Positions 6,346 through 12,270 of a stretch of 22,717 bases of DNA are shown one piece after another (position 1 is the first letter of the stretch; each line of letters opens with the position of its first letter). The notes under the pieces are model-generated. The model did no database searches, was not told where the DNA came from, and saw only the letters and a program-made list of their open reading frames with translations. The DNA is taken from contig JBDKLD010000013.1 in the NCBI GenBank assembly GCA_039795715.1, positions 1 to 22,717 on the forward strand, given 5' to 3'. Source of the stretch: JAGOSA01 sp039795715. GTDB lineage: Bacteria > Patescibacteriota > Minisyncoccia > Phycocordibacterales > UBA9973. Made by a program: the position numbers and the translations under genes.

Positions 6346-7590
6346 TTAGTTTTTGTTAATATTCAAATGCACCAGAGGCAAACTAACATTTTCTGGAATA
6401 TTATTGCTACAAAGGACACCGGTTGGTTCTTTGGGTAAAGTCACGAATATCCCCCAACTGTCAGAGCAGTAGCTCGTCTCTTTCCCAGGTTGTACTTTCA
6501 TGTGGACCAAATAGCCATTCCCCTCTTCATTACAAGAAAAACTCGCCCTATTTTCTGCCGGCACATTTTGTTTGGCGATAGCAAGAGCTGGTGCCGAACA
6601 AAAATCATTGAAATTTTTATTGCTCAAATAATAAGTCTTTGCATCGGAAAGTAATTTTGACATGGCCGTTTTTACGACTTCTTCTGTATCTTTTTTCGAA
6701 CCTGCTGTTGTTGGCGGTTTCTCTACTGTCACTGGAATTTCTGGATTTTCTTGTTGTGGCTGATCGACTACTGGTTCTATTACTGGCTCTACTACGGGAT
6801 TATTTACTACTATTGGTGTCGGAAGTGGAGTTGGCTCTATATTTTTTGAATTATTAAAAATAAATCCAGAAGTATAAGCGTATATCCCCGCACCTACGAA
6901 CAAAAGCCCAGCGACAAAAATCGGAAAACGACTTCGGCGATGATTGGTTTTTGGGAAATCCACAACTGGTGCTTTTTTAGAAACAGTAGCTGGTGATACC
7001 TTTTGTTTGGAAACAACTATCGGCTTTGTTGGAGGAGGTGGTGTGATAATCTGTGGAGGTGTAATAATCTGTGGTGGTGTAATAATTGGTGGCGCCGGAT
7101 GAGAAACAGCTGAATTTCCAGATACAGGCGTAGAAGGCTTAGAAACTGGTACAGATATATGCTCTTGCAAGGGTTCGGGGACAACGACTGTTCGATGTGG
7201 TGCTGGTGCAGGATTGGGTATTGCAACTGGGCGAACGTAATTGATAGGTTCCGCGGGGGGAAGATTTTCTGTTGGGGGTATGTCTACTGACGTACTCAAT
7301 ACTGTCTGTGTGGCAGTTTGCGAATCTTTTTTTTCTGGCGTGACTGCTGATTTTGAAAAAGGTTTGTATGCGCTGAGGGCTTTGCGCAGTGAATCAACAT
7401 TGTCACTTGCCAAAGACTCAACAGGTCGGTTTTTTTTAGCTTCAGCGACAAGAGGCGCAGCGGCTTGTATCGCCTCTTCTATCTGCGTTACTTGCCAACC
7501 GCTTTTGACGAGCAAATCTTTGGTAGTTTGTGTTGATATACCACGAACTGCTTCGTTTGTAATGTAATCTAGTAAATCTTTGCTGACCAT
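6346..7590 (-). CDS. Single-pass membrane protein with Pro-rich linker and pilin-like C-terminal domain
   Basis: The 414-aa protein starts with a small helical domain (about residues 1-50, GISTQTTKDLLVKSGWQVTQIEEAI, UBA-like in pattern). A long Pro-rich cytoplasmic linker follows, with the repeat PPIITPPQIITPPQIITP near residues 168-187. One transmembrane helix (FPIFVAGLLFVGAGIYAY, about 221-240) and a second Pro-rich stretch come next. The C-terminal extracytoplasmic domain has conserved cysteines (FCSAP, FSCNEEG, YCSDSWGI, VLCSNN) and resembles the globular part of type IV pilin-like proteins. There is no prepilin leader, so it is not a pilin. A role at the envelope, perhaps beside a pilus or secretion system, is inference. 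Confidence 0.8.
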   Translation of the reverse strand: MVSKDLLDYITNEAVRGISTQTTKDLLVKSGWQVTQIEEAIQAAAPLVAEAKKNRPVESLASDNVDSLRKALSAYKPFSKSAVTPEKKDSQTATQTVLSTSVDIPPTENLPPAEPINYVRPVAIPNPAPAPHRTVVVPEPLQEHISVPVSKPSTPVSGNSAVSHPAPPIITPPQIITPPQIITPPPPTKPIVVSKQKVSPATVSKKAPVVDFPKTNHRRSRFPIFVAGLLFVGAGIYAYTSGFIFNNSKNIEPTPLPTPIVVNNPVVEPVIEPVVDQPQQENPEIPVTVEKPPTTAGSKKDTEEVVKTAMSKLLSDAKTYYLSNKNFNDFCSAPALAIAKQNVPAENRASFSCNEEGNGYLVHMKVQPGKETSYCSDSWGIFVTLPKEPTGVLCSNNIPENVSLPLVHLNINKN

Positions 7591-7604
7591 AATGTACTTG
7601 GCAG

Positions 7605-7610
7605 ATTATA
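7605..7610 (-). promoter_or_regulatory. Extended -10 promoter of the Pro-linked membrane protein
   Basis: TGG precedes TATAAT on the minus strand, giving an extended -10. It lies 14 nt before ATG (7590), so the leader is about 7 nt and has no Shine-Dalgarno sequence. Confidence 0.7.
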
Positions 7611-7648
7611 CCATTTTCTTTTGAAAATAATTGTCCACAACAATTTAA

Positions 7649-8089
7649 TTAAAGCTTCCTCGTATCATACGCCCAATGGAGTAGTGCTTGTCGTTGGCGA
7701 GGTCTGCAATACATATCCCCTGCTCGGCAATTATTTTTGATCTGCACTATGTGCCTACGCATAGCGAGCCATCTTTTAATTTGCCGTTCATCATCTTCTG
7801 TTCTACGCCCCAAACAATACCGGCAGTACCACTCAAACCAGCCTCGTGGATCTTGTGGATTGATCCAGCCCTTGGCTCGCCATACGGAAAGTGGCTGACT
7901 TGCATTGACGCCGAAAAAATTTAACTCTTTGTGGCGCTTTCCATCTGGAGATAATTTTGCCCCCTTGAACCAGCTCTTTGGAAACTCTTTTGGTGTATCG
8001 GAAAAATACAAACCACCAAAAACGCCAAGTGAGAGCATTTCTTTTGGAGTGAGGTCTGGTTTGAAGCGAGGGTCAAAGGTGGTACTCAT
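7649..8089 (-). CDS. Conserved hypothetical protein (widespread 146-aa family)
   Basis: The sequence begins FDPRFKPDLTPKEMLSLGVF and contains GWINPQDPRGWFEWYCRYCL, RQIKRWLAMRRHIVQIKNNC and CRPRQRQALLHWAYD. I recognise this pattern as a conserved uncharacterised family found in bacteria and some eukaryotes. It is rich in Trp, Arg and Cys and has no signal or membrane segment. No function is known to me. It starts 19 nt after the secreted-protein gene at 8109 and is probably co-transcribed with it. Confidence 0.8.
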   Translation of the reverse strand: MSTTFDPRFKPDLTPKEMLSLGVFGGLYFSDTPKEFPKSWFKGAKLSPDGKRHKELNFFGVNASQPLSVWRAKGWINPQDPRGWFEWYCRYCLGRRTEDDERQIKRWLAMRRHIVQIKNNCRAGDMYCRPRQRQALLHWAYDTRKL

Positions 8090-8108
8090 TTAATAAATGA
8101 ATGCTACT

Positions 8109-8741
8109 TTATTTTCTAATATTTTCCAAAACTTGCTGAGTGAGATTGTCTTCTGTCTGTTGCAGGTCTCCTTCAATTGGGACAGAAATTTCCTGCATAC
8201 CATTATCGTTATATATAATGACGTGAACAGTTTTACTCACCTGATCGACAGCAACGACAAGCTTGCCGTCAGGAGCTACATACCCCATGTGGGGACCGCT
8301 TACAGTATCTATATATCCCTGATCGATTAATTTTTCTTCTTTTTGAAATGAGCCAATTCCCTCTCTAGATCGATCGAGGCAATACATATCCGGATTATTT
8401 TCGATCAAATTAACTTCCAGAACCGAGGCCCAATAATTTGAATTATACTCGGGGGTAGAATTAAAATTTGTTTGCTTCAATAAATTGTCAGCTGAATATA
8501 TGGCAATTGATGGCTTGTCTAATTTTATCAATTCTTTGCCTTCGGCTAATTTCTTCTCGAGAGAATTTATCGGCTCTTTAATCTTGTTAAATAAATCATT
8601 CGCTTCAATATTGTATTCCGTTCGGTTTTCCAATTCATCTTGCGCTACATCCGCACCAATAGCCTCTTGCGTTGGGGCACCCGTCAAAGCTCCTGCCACC
8701 GCAACACCAGTTACTATTTTTTTGAAAGGGTTGTGTTCCAT
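8109..8741 (-). CDS. Putative secreted protein, unknown function
   Basis: The 210-aa protein begins with a signal-peptide-like segment, MEHNPFKKIVTGVAVAGALTGAP, with a possible cleavage near residue 30. An acidic, helical region follows, then a β-rich half (GPHMGYVAPDGKLVVAVDQ, KTVHVIIYNDNGM). No domain is recognised. A TATACT box ends 6 nt before ATG. It is the first gene of a probable two-gene unit with the 146-aa conserved protein. Confidence 0.72.
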   Translation of the reverse strand: MEHNPFKKIVTGVAVAGALTGAPTQEAIGADVAQDELENRTEYNIEANDLFNKIKEPINSLEKKLAEGKELIKLDKPSIAIYSADNLLKQTNFNSTPEYNSNYWASVLEVNLIENNPDMYCLDRSREGIGSFQKEEKLIDQGYIDTVSGPHMGYVAPDGKLVVAVDQVSKTVHVIIYNDNGMQEISVPIEGDLQQTEDNLTQQVLENIRK

Positions 8742-8747
8742 TTTTTT

Positions 8748-8753
8748 AGTATA
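8748..8753 (-). promoter_or_regulatory. -10 box 6 nt before secreted-protein start
   Basis: TATACT on the minus strand, then AAAAAA, then ATG (8741). A leaderless mRNA is predicted; no clear -35 is visible. Confidence 0.65.
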
Positions 8754-8865
8754 GCAGTAGTTGTGTGATTTTGTGGTGGAAAAAAAAGTAGATATTTATA
8801 TATCAGATTTGCGGAAAAAGTTAGTGAAAGAAGCCAAAGTAATTTGGCTGAAGATACTAGGATAG

Positions 8866-9003
8866 TTATATTCTAACAAGCAAAAGAATACCGACCACTA
8901 TAGCTGCAACTGCGCATATGGTCTGTGAATGTTTGAATGGAAAAAAATGACTAATACCGTAAACAAGAAAAAAAATACCTTCAGCAATTGTAAGTAGTGA
9001 CAT
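8866..9003 (-). CDS. Small two-helix membrane protein, 45 aa
   Basis: The frame from ATG 9003 to TAA 8866 encodes a 45-aa hydrophobic protein. Two membrane segments, LTIAEGIFFLVYGISHFF and ICAVAAIVVGILLLV, are joined by a short polar loop PFKHSQ. It starts 32 nt after the stop of the 9036 gene and is probably its operon partner. The size and clean hydrophobic pattern make it credible despite the lack of a recognised family. The 112 nt downstream to 8753 hold nothing I can identify. Confidence 0.6.
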   Translation of the reverse strand: MSLLTIAEGIFFLVYGISHFFPFKHSQTICAVAAIVVGILLLVRI

Positions 9004-9035
9004 GGTAATGTATCGGTTAGACTTATTAAATAAAC

Positions 9036-9236
9036 TTACTGAGTTGGTGCACTAACTGGGTTTGGTACAGTAACATTGATAGTATTGCTCGCAGGAGCTG
9101 CCGATCTGAATGCGCCACTACGATATAGTAGTACGCCACCTACTACTGCTGCGATAATAATGACTAATGCCACAACCCATCCTGCGCCACCACCCCCGTC
9201 TCTTTCAGGAGAATTCGTGATAATTGTATCTGCCAT
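9036..9236 (-). CDS. Small single-pass membrane protein, 66 aa
   Basis: The protein is MADTIITNSPERDGGGGAGW, then a membrane helix (VVALVIIIAAVVGGVLLYRSG), then a short Ala/Pro/Asn tail with NVTVPNP. I recognise this layout (MADTII, Gly-rich stretch, one helix, VTVP tail) as a common uncharacterised bacterial family. ATG at 9236 is chosen because the family starts there; an in-frame ATG at 9272 would add an atypical hydrophobic extension. Function is unknown. Confidence 0.7.
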   Translation of the reverse strand: MADTIITNSPERDGGGGAGWVVALVIIIAAVVGGVLLYRSGAFRSAAPASNTINVTVPNPVSAPTQ

Positions 9237-9318
9237 AAAAATTCGAAAAATTATTAGTAATAATAACCCCATTATTTTGCTCCGACTTGCATAACATATA
9301 TGCCGTAATCAAACATGA

Positions 9319-9432
9319 TTGATTGCAGGCCCTTTTTTTGACGCGCGACTGGTGGAGGAAGTGGGAACTGCGATACGGGAGTATGGTGGGAGCATTTATA
9401 TACCAAATCTAATAAATCCATCGAATACTTAA
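9319..9432 (+). CDS. Mini-ORF copy 1 (37 aa), unrecognised
   Basis: A TTG-started frame of 37 codons after a TGA at 9316-9318. Its body LVEEVGTAI ... GSIYIP matches mini-ORF copy 2 (9952-10062) in protein. Most differences in the shared residues are silent third-base changes. The ATG at 9315 is out of frame, so relative to copy 2 this copy may have lost 2 nt near its start, or it may use TTG. It is convergent with, and ends 4 nt from, the membrane gene at 9437. It could be a small gene or the remnant C terminus of a larger one. Confidence 0.45.
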   Translation: MIAGPFFDARLVEEVGTAIREYGGSIYIPNLINPSNT

Positions 9433-9436
9433 AAAT

Positions 9437-9907
9437 TTATAGAAGTTTATCTAAAATTTCTTGTTTCTTCCAAAATCTATTCTTGTGTAAGAAAAATATT
9501 GAAAGTAATAACAGAATAATAGGTAATATCATATCACTAAATATTAACTGGATTCTCAGCGCAATATCATCCCATGCAGAAGTCACAGTAAAAGAACCTG
9601 TCAAAATACTAGCAATAATTCCTGGTATTTTTTCACCAACTAAGTATAGCAATGGAATCAATATTATTATTTTCTTAACACTTTTAGTAAAAAAACAAGT
9701 AACCAAAAAACATAGATTTAATATACTAAACAATCCACTAAAAATCATACTTGCAAAAAATGCACTAAAAGATATAACTGGTCCAAGAAAAGCAGGGCTA
9801 GAATAGATAGCTTGCGGATAAAGATTTAAAATTCCCCAAAGAGCACTGTTGGCAAAGTAAACAACAAACACAATCAGAATAATCTTCCATATTTTTGGTT
9901 TATTCAT
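9437..9907 (-). CDS. Polytopic membrane protein, unknown, 156 aa
   Basis: About four membrane segments are visible (IILIVFVVYFANSAL, LGPVISFSAFFASMIF, FSILNLCFLVTCFF, DMILPIILLLLSIFFL) with a Lys-rich C terminus. No family is recognised. The DNA is more AT-rich than the housekeeping genes. A TATAAT box ends 7 nt before ATG. It lies between the two mini-ORFs and shares its upstream element with the gene at 10072-10803. Confidence 0.7.
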   Translation of the reverse strand: MNKPKIWKIILIVFVVYFANSALWGILNLYPQAIYSSPAFLGPVISFSAFFASMIFSGLFSILNLCFLVTCFFTKSVKKIIILIPLLYLVGEKIPGIIASILTGSFTVTSAWDDIALRIQLIFSDMILPIILLLLSIFFLHKNRFWKKQEILDKLL

Positions 9908-9914
9908 GGTTTTG

Positions 9915-9920
9915 ATTATA
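9915..9920 (-). promoter_or_regulatory. -10 box 7 nt before the 156-aa membrane protein start
   Basis: TATAAT on the minus strand, 7 nt before ATG (9907). Upstream lies CTGTATAC...CTGGACA, shared with the promoter of the 10803 gene. Confidence 0.65.
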
Positions 9921-9948
9921 CTACTTCTTTTGTCCAGTCAGTATACAG

Positions 9949-9978
9949 AAAATGACCCTGATTTCTCAAGGTCATTTT
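9949..9978 (-). terminator. Hairpin with T run between two membrane-protein genes
   Basis: AAAATGACC pairs with GGTCATTTT across a 12-nt loop. On the minus strand the stem runs into TTTTCTG. It probably ends the 10072 transcript and abuts the next promoter. It also overlaps the start of mini-ORF copy 2. Confidence 0.6.
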
Positions 9979-10062
9979 CCTTTGCGCGACTTAGTGGACG
10001 AAGTGGGAACTGCAATACAATCAACTAAGGGGAACATTTATATTCCTGATTTTATTAGGTAA
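9952..10062 (+). CDS. Mini-ORF copy 2 (36 aa), unrecognised
   Basis: ATG to TAA, 36 aa, with the core LVDEVGTAI ... KGNIYIPDFI shared with copy 1 at 9319-9432. Silent codon differences (TTA/CTG, GCA/GCG, ATT/ATA, CCT/CCA) suggest the pair diverged under coding constraint. TATACA lies 4 nt before ATG, and no Shine-Dalgarno sequence is present. It is convergent with the 10072 gene, 9 nt apart. No family is recognised. Confidence 0.5.
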   Translation: MTLISQGHFPLRDLVDEVGTAIQSTKGNIYIPDFIR

Positions 10063-10071
10063 TATGTTGGA

Positions 10072-10803
10072 TTACTGACTATTTTGGTTTAAACTCCTCT
10101 CTCTAAAAATCTTTTGTAACATCTCCGTTAAAATTGGAGATACAGGCTTTCCGTTAACAGTAACGTCACAGTTACAAATTATTTTTTGGTCAATGTAAGT
10201 TATCGGCCAATGATGCGACCCATGTTCTTGATATACAGTACTAAATTCTGGGAGAATTATGTCCACCTGATTTCCTACAACATTTTTATTTATGTAATCA
10301 ATTGTTTCAGGGAGATATGCCATATCTGCAAAATGTATGAAGAAATTTTTGTCAGTTTCCAAAAGATTAGTCCCGCTATTGTTATCCTTCCAGCCAATAA
10401 TTTTTACTCCTTTAGTGCTTCCCTTGATTTGCTGATAGTCAGCTAAAGCAATTTCAGTTTCTTTTTCATATGACTGCTTGAATTGTCTATCATGAATATT
10501 CTGCTTTACCTCTCCAATAATACCCAGAGTTAACTGCCACGTGGCAAAAATAGCTAGGGCGAGACTGATCAATATCGGTAGCGCCATTTTCCATTTGTTT
10601 GAATTTTCTTTTTTAAAGATTTTGTACTGTAAATAAGCGAGGAAAATAATAAAGCAGAACCCGAGATAAATTGTCAGTCTGGCACCAAAAGTATTTCCAC
10701 CTCCATCAAAACCTAATGCAAAAGCGTAAATACCAATGCCGCCTAGAGTCGCTATTTGTAAAATTATTATCCCGACGATATTTGATATTTTTTTCCAATT
10801 CAT
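10072..10803 (-). CDS. Membrane protein with soluble C-terminal domain, unknown, 243 aa
   Basis: Three N-terminal membrane segments (IVGIIILQIATLGGIGIYAF, ARLTIYLGFCFIIFLAYL, MALPILISLALAIFATW) are followed by a soluble domain of about 145 residues. That domain has HHWPITYIDQKIICNCDVTVNG near its end. No family is recognised. ATG at 10803 is chosen because a TATAGT box ends 7 nt upstream; the in-frame start at 10851 lies inside the preceding terminator. It is AT-rich like its neighbour at 9437. Confidence 0.72.
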   Translation of the reverse strand: MNWKKISNIVGIIILQIATLGGIGIYAFALGFDGGGNTFGARLTIYLGFCFIIFLAYLQYKIFKKENSNKWKMALPILISLALAIFATWQLTLGIIGEVKQNIHDRQFKQSYEKETEIALADYQQIKGSTKGVKIIGWKDNNSGTNLLETDKNFFIHFADMAYLPETIDYINKNVVGNQVDIILPEFSTVYQEHGSHHWPITYIDQKIICNCDVTVNGKPVSPILTEMLQKIFRERSLNQNSQ

Positions 10804-10810
10804 ACTATCA

Positions 10811-10816
10811 ACTATA
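10811..10816 (-). promoter_or_regulatory. -10 box 7 nt before the 243-aa membrane protein start
   Basis: TATAGT on the minus strand, 7 nt before ATG (10803). Confidence 0.6.
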
Positions 10817-10843
10817 CCGTTTTCTCGTCCAATCTGTATACAG

Positions 10844-10872
10844 AAAAACACCCATACAAAATGGGTGTTTTT
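10844..10872 (-). terminator. Bidirectional terminator after the tRNA-Met/tRNA-Asp unit
   Basis: AAAAACACCCAT pairs perfectly with ATGGGTGTTTTT over a 5-nt loop. A T run follows on both strands, so it can work in either direction. On the minus strand it follows tRNA-Asp by 6 nt. Confidence 0.85.
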
Positions 10873-10878
10873 CTTCTG

Positions 10879-10950
10879 CGCGGCTGATGGGTGCTGACCC
10901 CACGACCTCTCCCGTGACAGGGGAGTGTTCCACCGTTGAACTACAGCCGC
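10879..10950 (-). tRNA. tRNA-Asp(GTC)
   Basis: Acceptor GCGGCTG/CAGCCGC with discriminator G, as expected for Asp. Anticodon stem CTCCC/GGGAG encloses CTGTCAC, anticodon GUC. The T loop reads GTCAGCA, so position 54 is G, not the near-universal U. CCA is not encoded. Confidence 0.88.
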
Positions 10951-10998
10951 AACCTAATTAAATTATCACAAAATACAGCACTTTGCCACTTTGTAATG

Positions 10999-11072
10999 TG
11001 TCGAGGGAGAGACTCGAACTCTCAACCTTGCGCTTATGAAACGCATGCTCTAACCAGTTGAGCTACCCCGAC
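10999..11072 (-). tRNA. tRNA-Met(CAT), elongator (or Ile with modified CAU)
   Basis: Acceptor GTCGGGG/CCTCGAC, discriminator A, anticodon stem TGCGT/GCGCA with loop TTCATAA. G1-C72 is paired, so it is not the initiator. Met and k2C-Ile cannot be separated by eye. CCA is not encoded. Its first 7 nt overlap the upstream gene, whose TAG stop is formed by bases 8-10. Confidence 0.85.
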
Positions 11073-11755
11073 AAAATTTTCTTCTTCATTTCCTCTATCA
11101 TTCCGAGCATTTTGTATTTGAGAAGTGAGCTCTTACTGACCATGAGCCTGCAAATCCCATAGTAATTGTCGTAATTATCATAGACCTTAGAGGCTTTTGT
11201 CCTTACATAATAAGGCTTTCTCATCTGCTCGTCCCGTAAGTTTAGCAAATTTTTCCAAAAACTCAATACTTTGCCTATTCTCTTTTCGTGAGTGATATTT
11301 ATCTGGATAGAGCACTTTATTTCATTATTTTTTACTTCCATTACCCCCTCTAAAAAATATCGTACTGCCAATATCATATCTGGATCAGAATTGATAAATT
11401 GGAATCCGGCAGTGTGGGGACTTTTAGAGCCTTCACTCCAATACAATGCAGCAGCTATTAATCCAAGCTCACGCTTGTTTATATTTTTAATAAATTTTTT
11501 TGCGAAAGTATTACATCTGTCAATTGCATCAATTTTTTTCTGTCTGTTAACTTGGGCAGCTTTTAGTCTACCTGGGATCAATTTTATGTTCTGGTTTTTG
11601 TTTATTTTCTCTATTAATTCTTTGGGAAGAATAATATCTCTGCACCATAGGCTAACGGTGCTTTTTGTGACAGAAAGAGCTCCGGCAATCGATTGAAGTG
11701 TTTGCCCTTTTTCTCTCATTTTTCTAGCTTTGATTCGTAATTCATATTTAGCCAT
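11063..11755 (-). CDS. HTH protein with LAGLIDADG-like domain, putative homing endonuclease
   Basis: The 230-aa protein starts with a helix-turn-helix (about residues 15-40, KGQTLQSIAGALSVTKSTVSLW). A basic linker follows, then ELGLIAAALYWSEGSK at about residues 97-112 and FINSDPDMILAVRYFL. This resembles the LAGLIDADG/WhiA-like fold seen in homing nucleases, with the acidic residue shifted to EG. I know similar CPR proteins but not a tested activity. A TATAAT box ends 6 nt before ATG. It lies 73 nt after the intron-bearing tRNA-fMet, and its TAG is inside tRNA-Met. A purely regulatory role cannot be excluded. Confidence 0.65.
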   Translation of the reverse strand: MAKYELRIKARKMREKGQTLQSIAGALSVTKSTVSLWCRDIILPKELIEKINKNQNIKLIPGRLKAAQVNRQKKIDAIDRCNTFAKKFIKNINKRELGLIAAALYWSEGSKSPHTAGFQFINSDPDMILAVRYFLEGVMEVKNNEIKCSIQINITHEKRIGKVLSFWKNLLNLRDEQMRKPYYVRTKASKVYDNYDNYYGICRLMVSKSSLLKYKMLGMIEEMKKKILSG

Positions 11756-11761
11756 ATATGT

Positions 11762-11767
11762 ATTATA
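11762..11767 (-). promoter_or_regulatory. Extended -10 box 6 nt before the HTH/LAGLIDADG-like gene
   Basis: TGA-TATAAT on the minus strand, then ACATAT, then ATG (11755). A leaderless mRNA is predicted. Confidence 0.7.
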
Positions 11768-11827
11768 TCATAAGTTTGATGCCATGAAGCAAAAATACCC
11801 ACATTTCTGTGAGTGTTTTTGTTCTTG

Positions 11828-12142
11828 TTGCGGGGCCACGAATCGAACGTGGGTCTTAAGGTTATGCATACCACTACAGTTTTCACTGCGAGAATGTTTG
11901 CAATTTTGTGGTCTGGACTATGCCTTCACCCGTTCCGCCGGTTGGCGGACAGTGGGGCCTGCCGTCTAGTCTCTACACCTTCAATAAAACTTTTTGCAAA
12001 ATTTTAAAGCTTGGCTCGGCGTTGTCATTTGTGACGATAAACGTCACATGAAGATTTCACCGAATTTGACAGGTATTCCATTTGCCATTACTAGCTAATG
12101 AGCCCAATTGAGCCTTACGAGATGCCTCTTCTCTACCCCGCG
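11828..12142 (-). tRNA. Initiator tRNA-fMet(CAT) interrupted by a group I intron
   Basis: Exon 1 is 12111-12142 (CGCGGGG...TAAGGCT) and exon 2 is 11828-11866 (CATAACCTTA...CCCCGCAA). The C1-A72 mismatch marks it as an initiator. Joining gives anticodon loop CTCATAA on stem TAAGG/CCTTA. Only two of the usual three consecutive G-C pairs are present (the third is A-U). CCA is not encoded. Exons total 71 nt. Confidence 0.9.
11867..12110 (-). ncRNA. Group I self-splicing intron in tRNA-fMet, 244 nt
   Basis: The conserved core is clear on the minus strand: GAGACTAGACGG (11962-11973) and AAGGCATAGTCC (11915-11926) form P7 and J8/7. P1 pairs exon GGCU with intron GGCU, with U·G at the 5' splice site after U33. 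The last intron base is G (11867). No ORF is inside. Introns in tRNA-fMet are known from cyanobacteria and other bacteria. Confidence 0.92.
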
Positions 12143-12191
12143 ATATTTCTATGTATATTCAAAAGTCATTTTAACGACTCTTGTATGCGAC

Positions 12192-12219
12192 ATGATACCA
12201 TAATTTCGCTCTTTTGCAA
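12192..12219 (-). promoter_or_regulatory. Promoter for tRNA-fMet
   Basis: TTGCAA (12214-12219), a 16-nt spacer ending in TGG, and TATCAT (12192-12197) on the minus strand. It is an extended -10 promoter about 50 nt upstream of the tRNA. Confidence 0.65.
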
Positions 12220-12257
12220 TGAGACACCACGGGCTTTTTTCATCGCATTTCCCGTGT

Positions 12258-12263
12258 TAGTAT
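12258..12263 (+). promoter_or_regulatory. thrS: Weak -10 box 7 nt before thrS
   Basis: TAGTAT ends 7 nt before ATG (12271), the same geometry as the other leaderless genes. It matches TATAAT at only 4 of 6 positions. An inverted repeat CACGGG/CCCGTG lies directly upstream (about 12227-12256). Confidence 0.4.
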
Positions 12264-12270
12264 TCAACGT

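Noticed and set aside
7041..7090. Short tandem repeat as a CRISPR or satellite
   Set aside because: It is codon repetition of the PPQIIT units in a Pro-rich linker; there are no spacers.
9319..9432. Degenerate tRNA, suggested by the GCGCG start near the terminator
   Set aside because: No cloverleaf arms form; the match to the second copy is at protein level.
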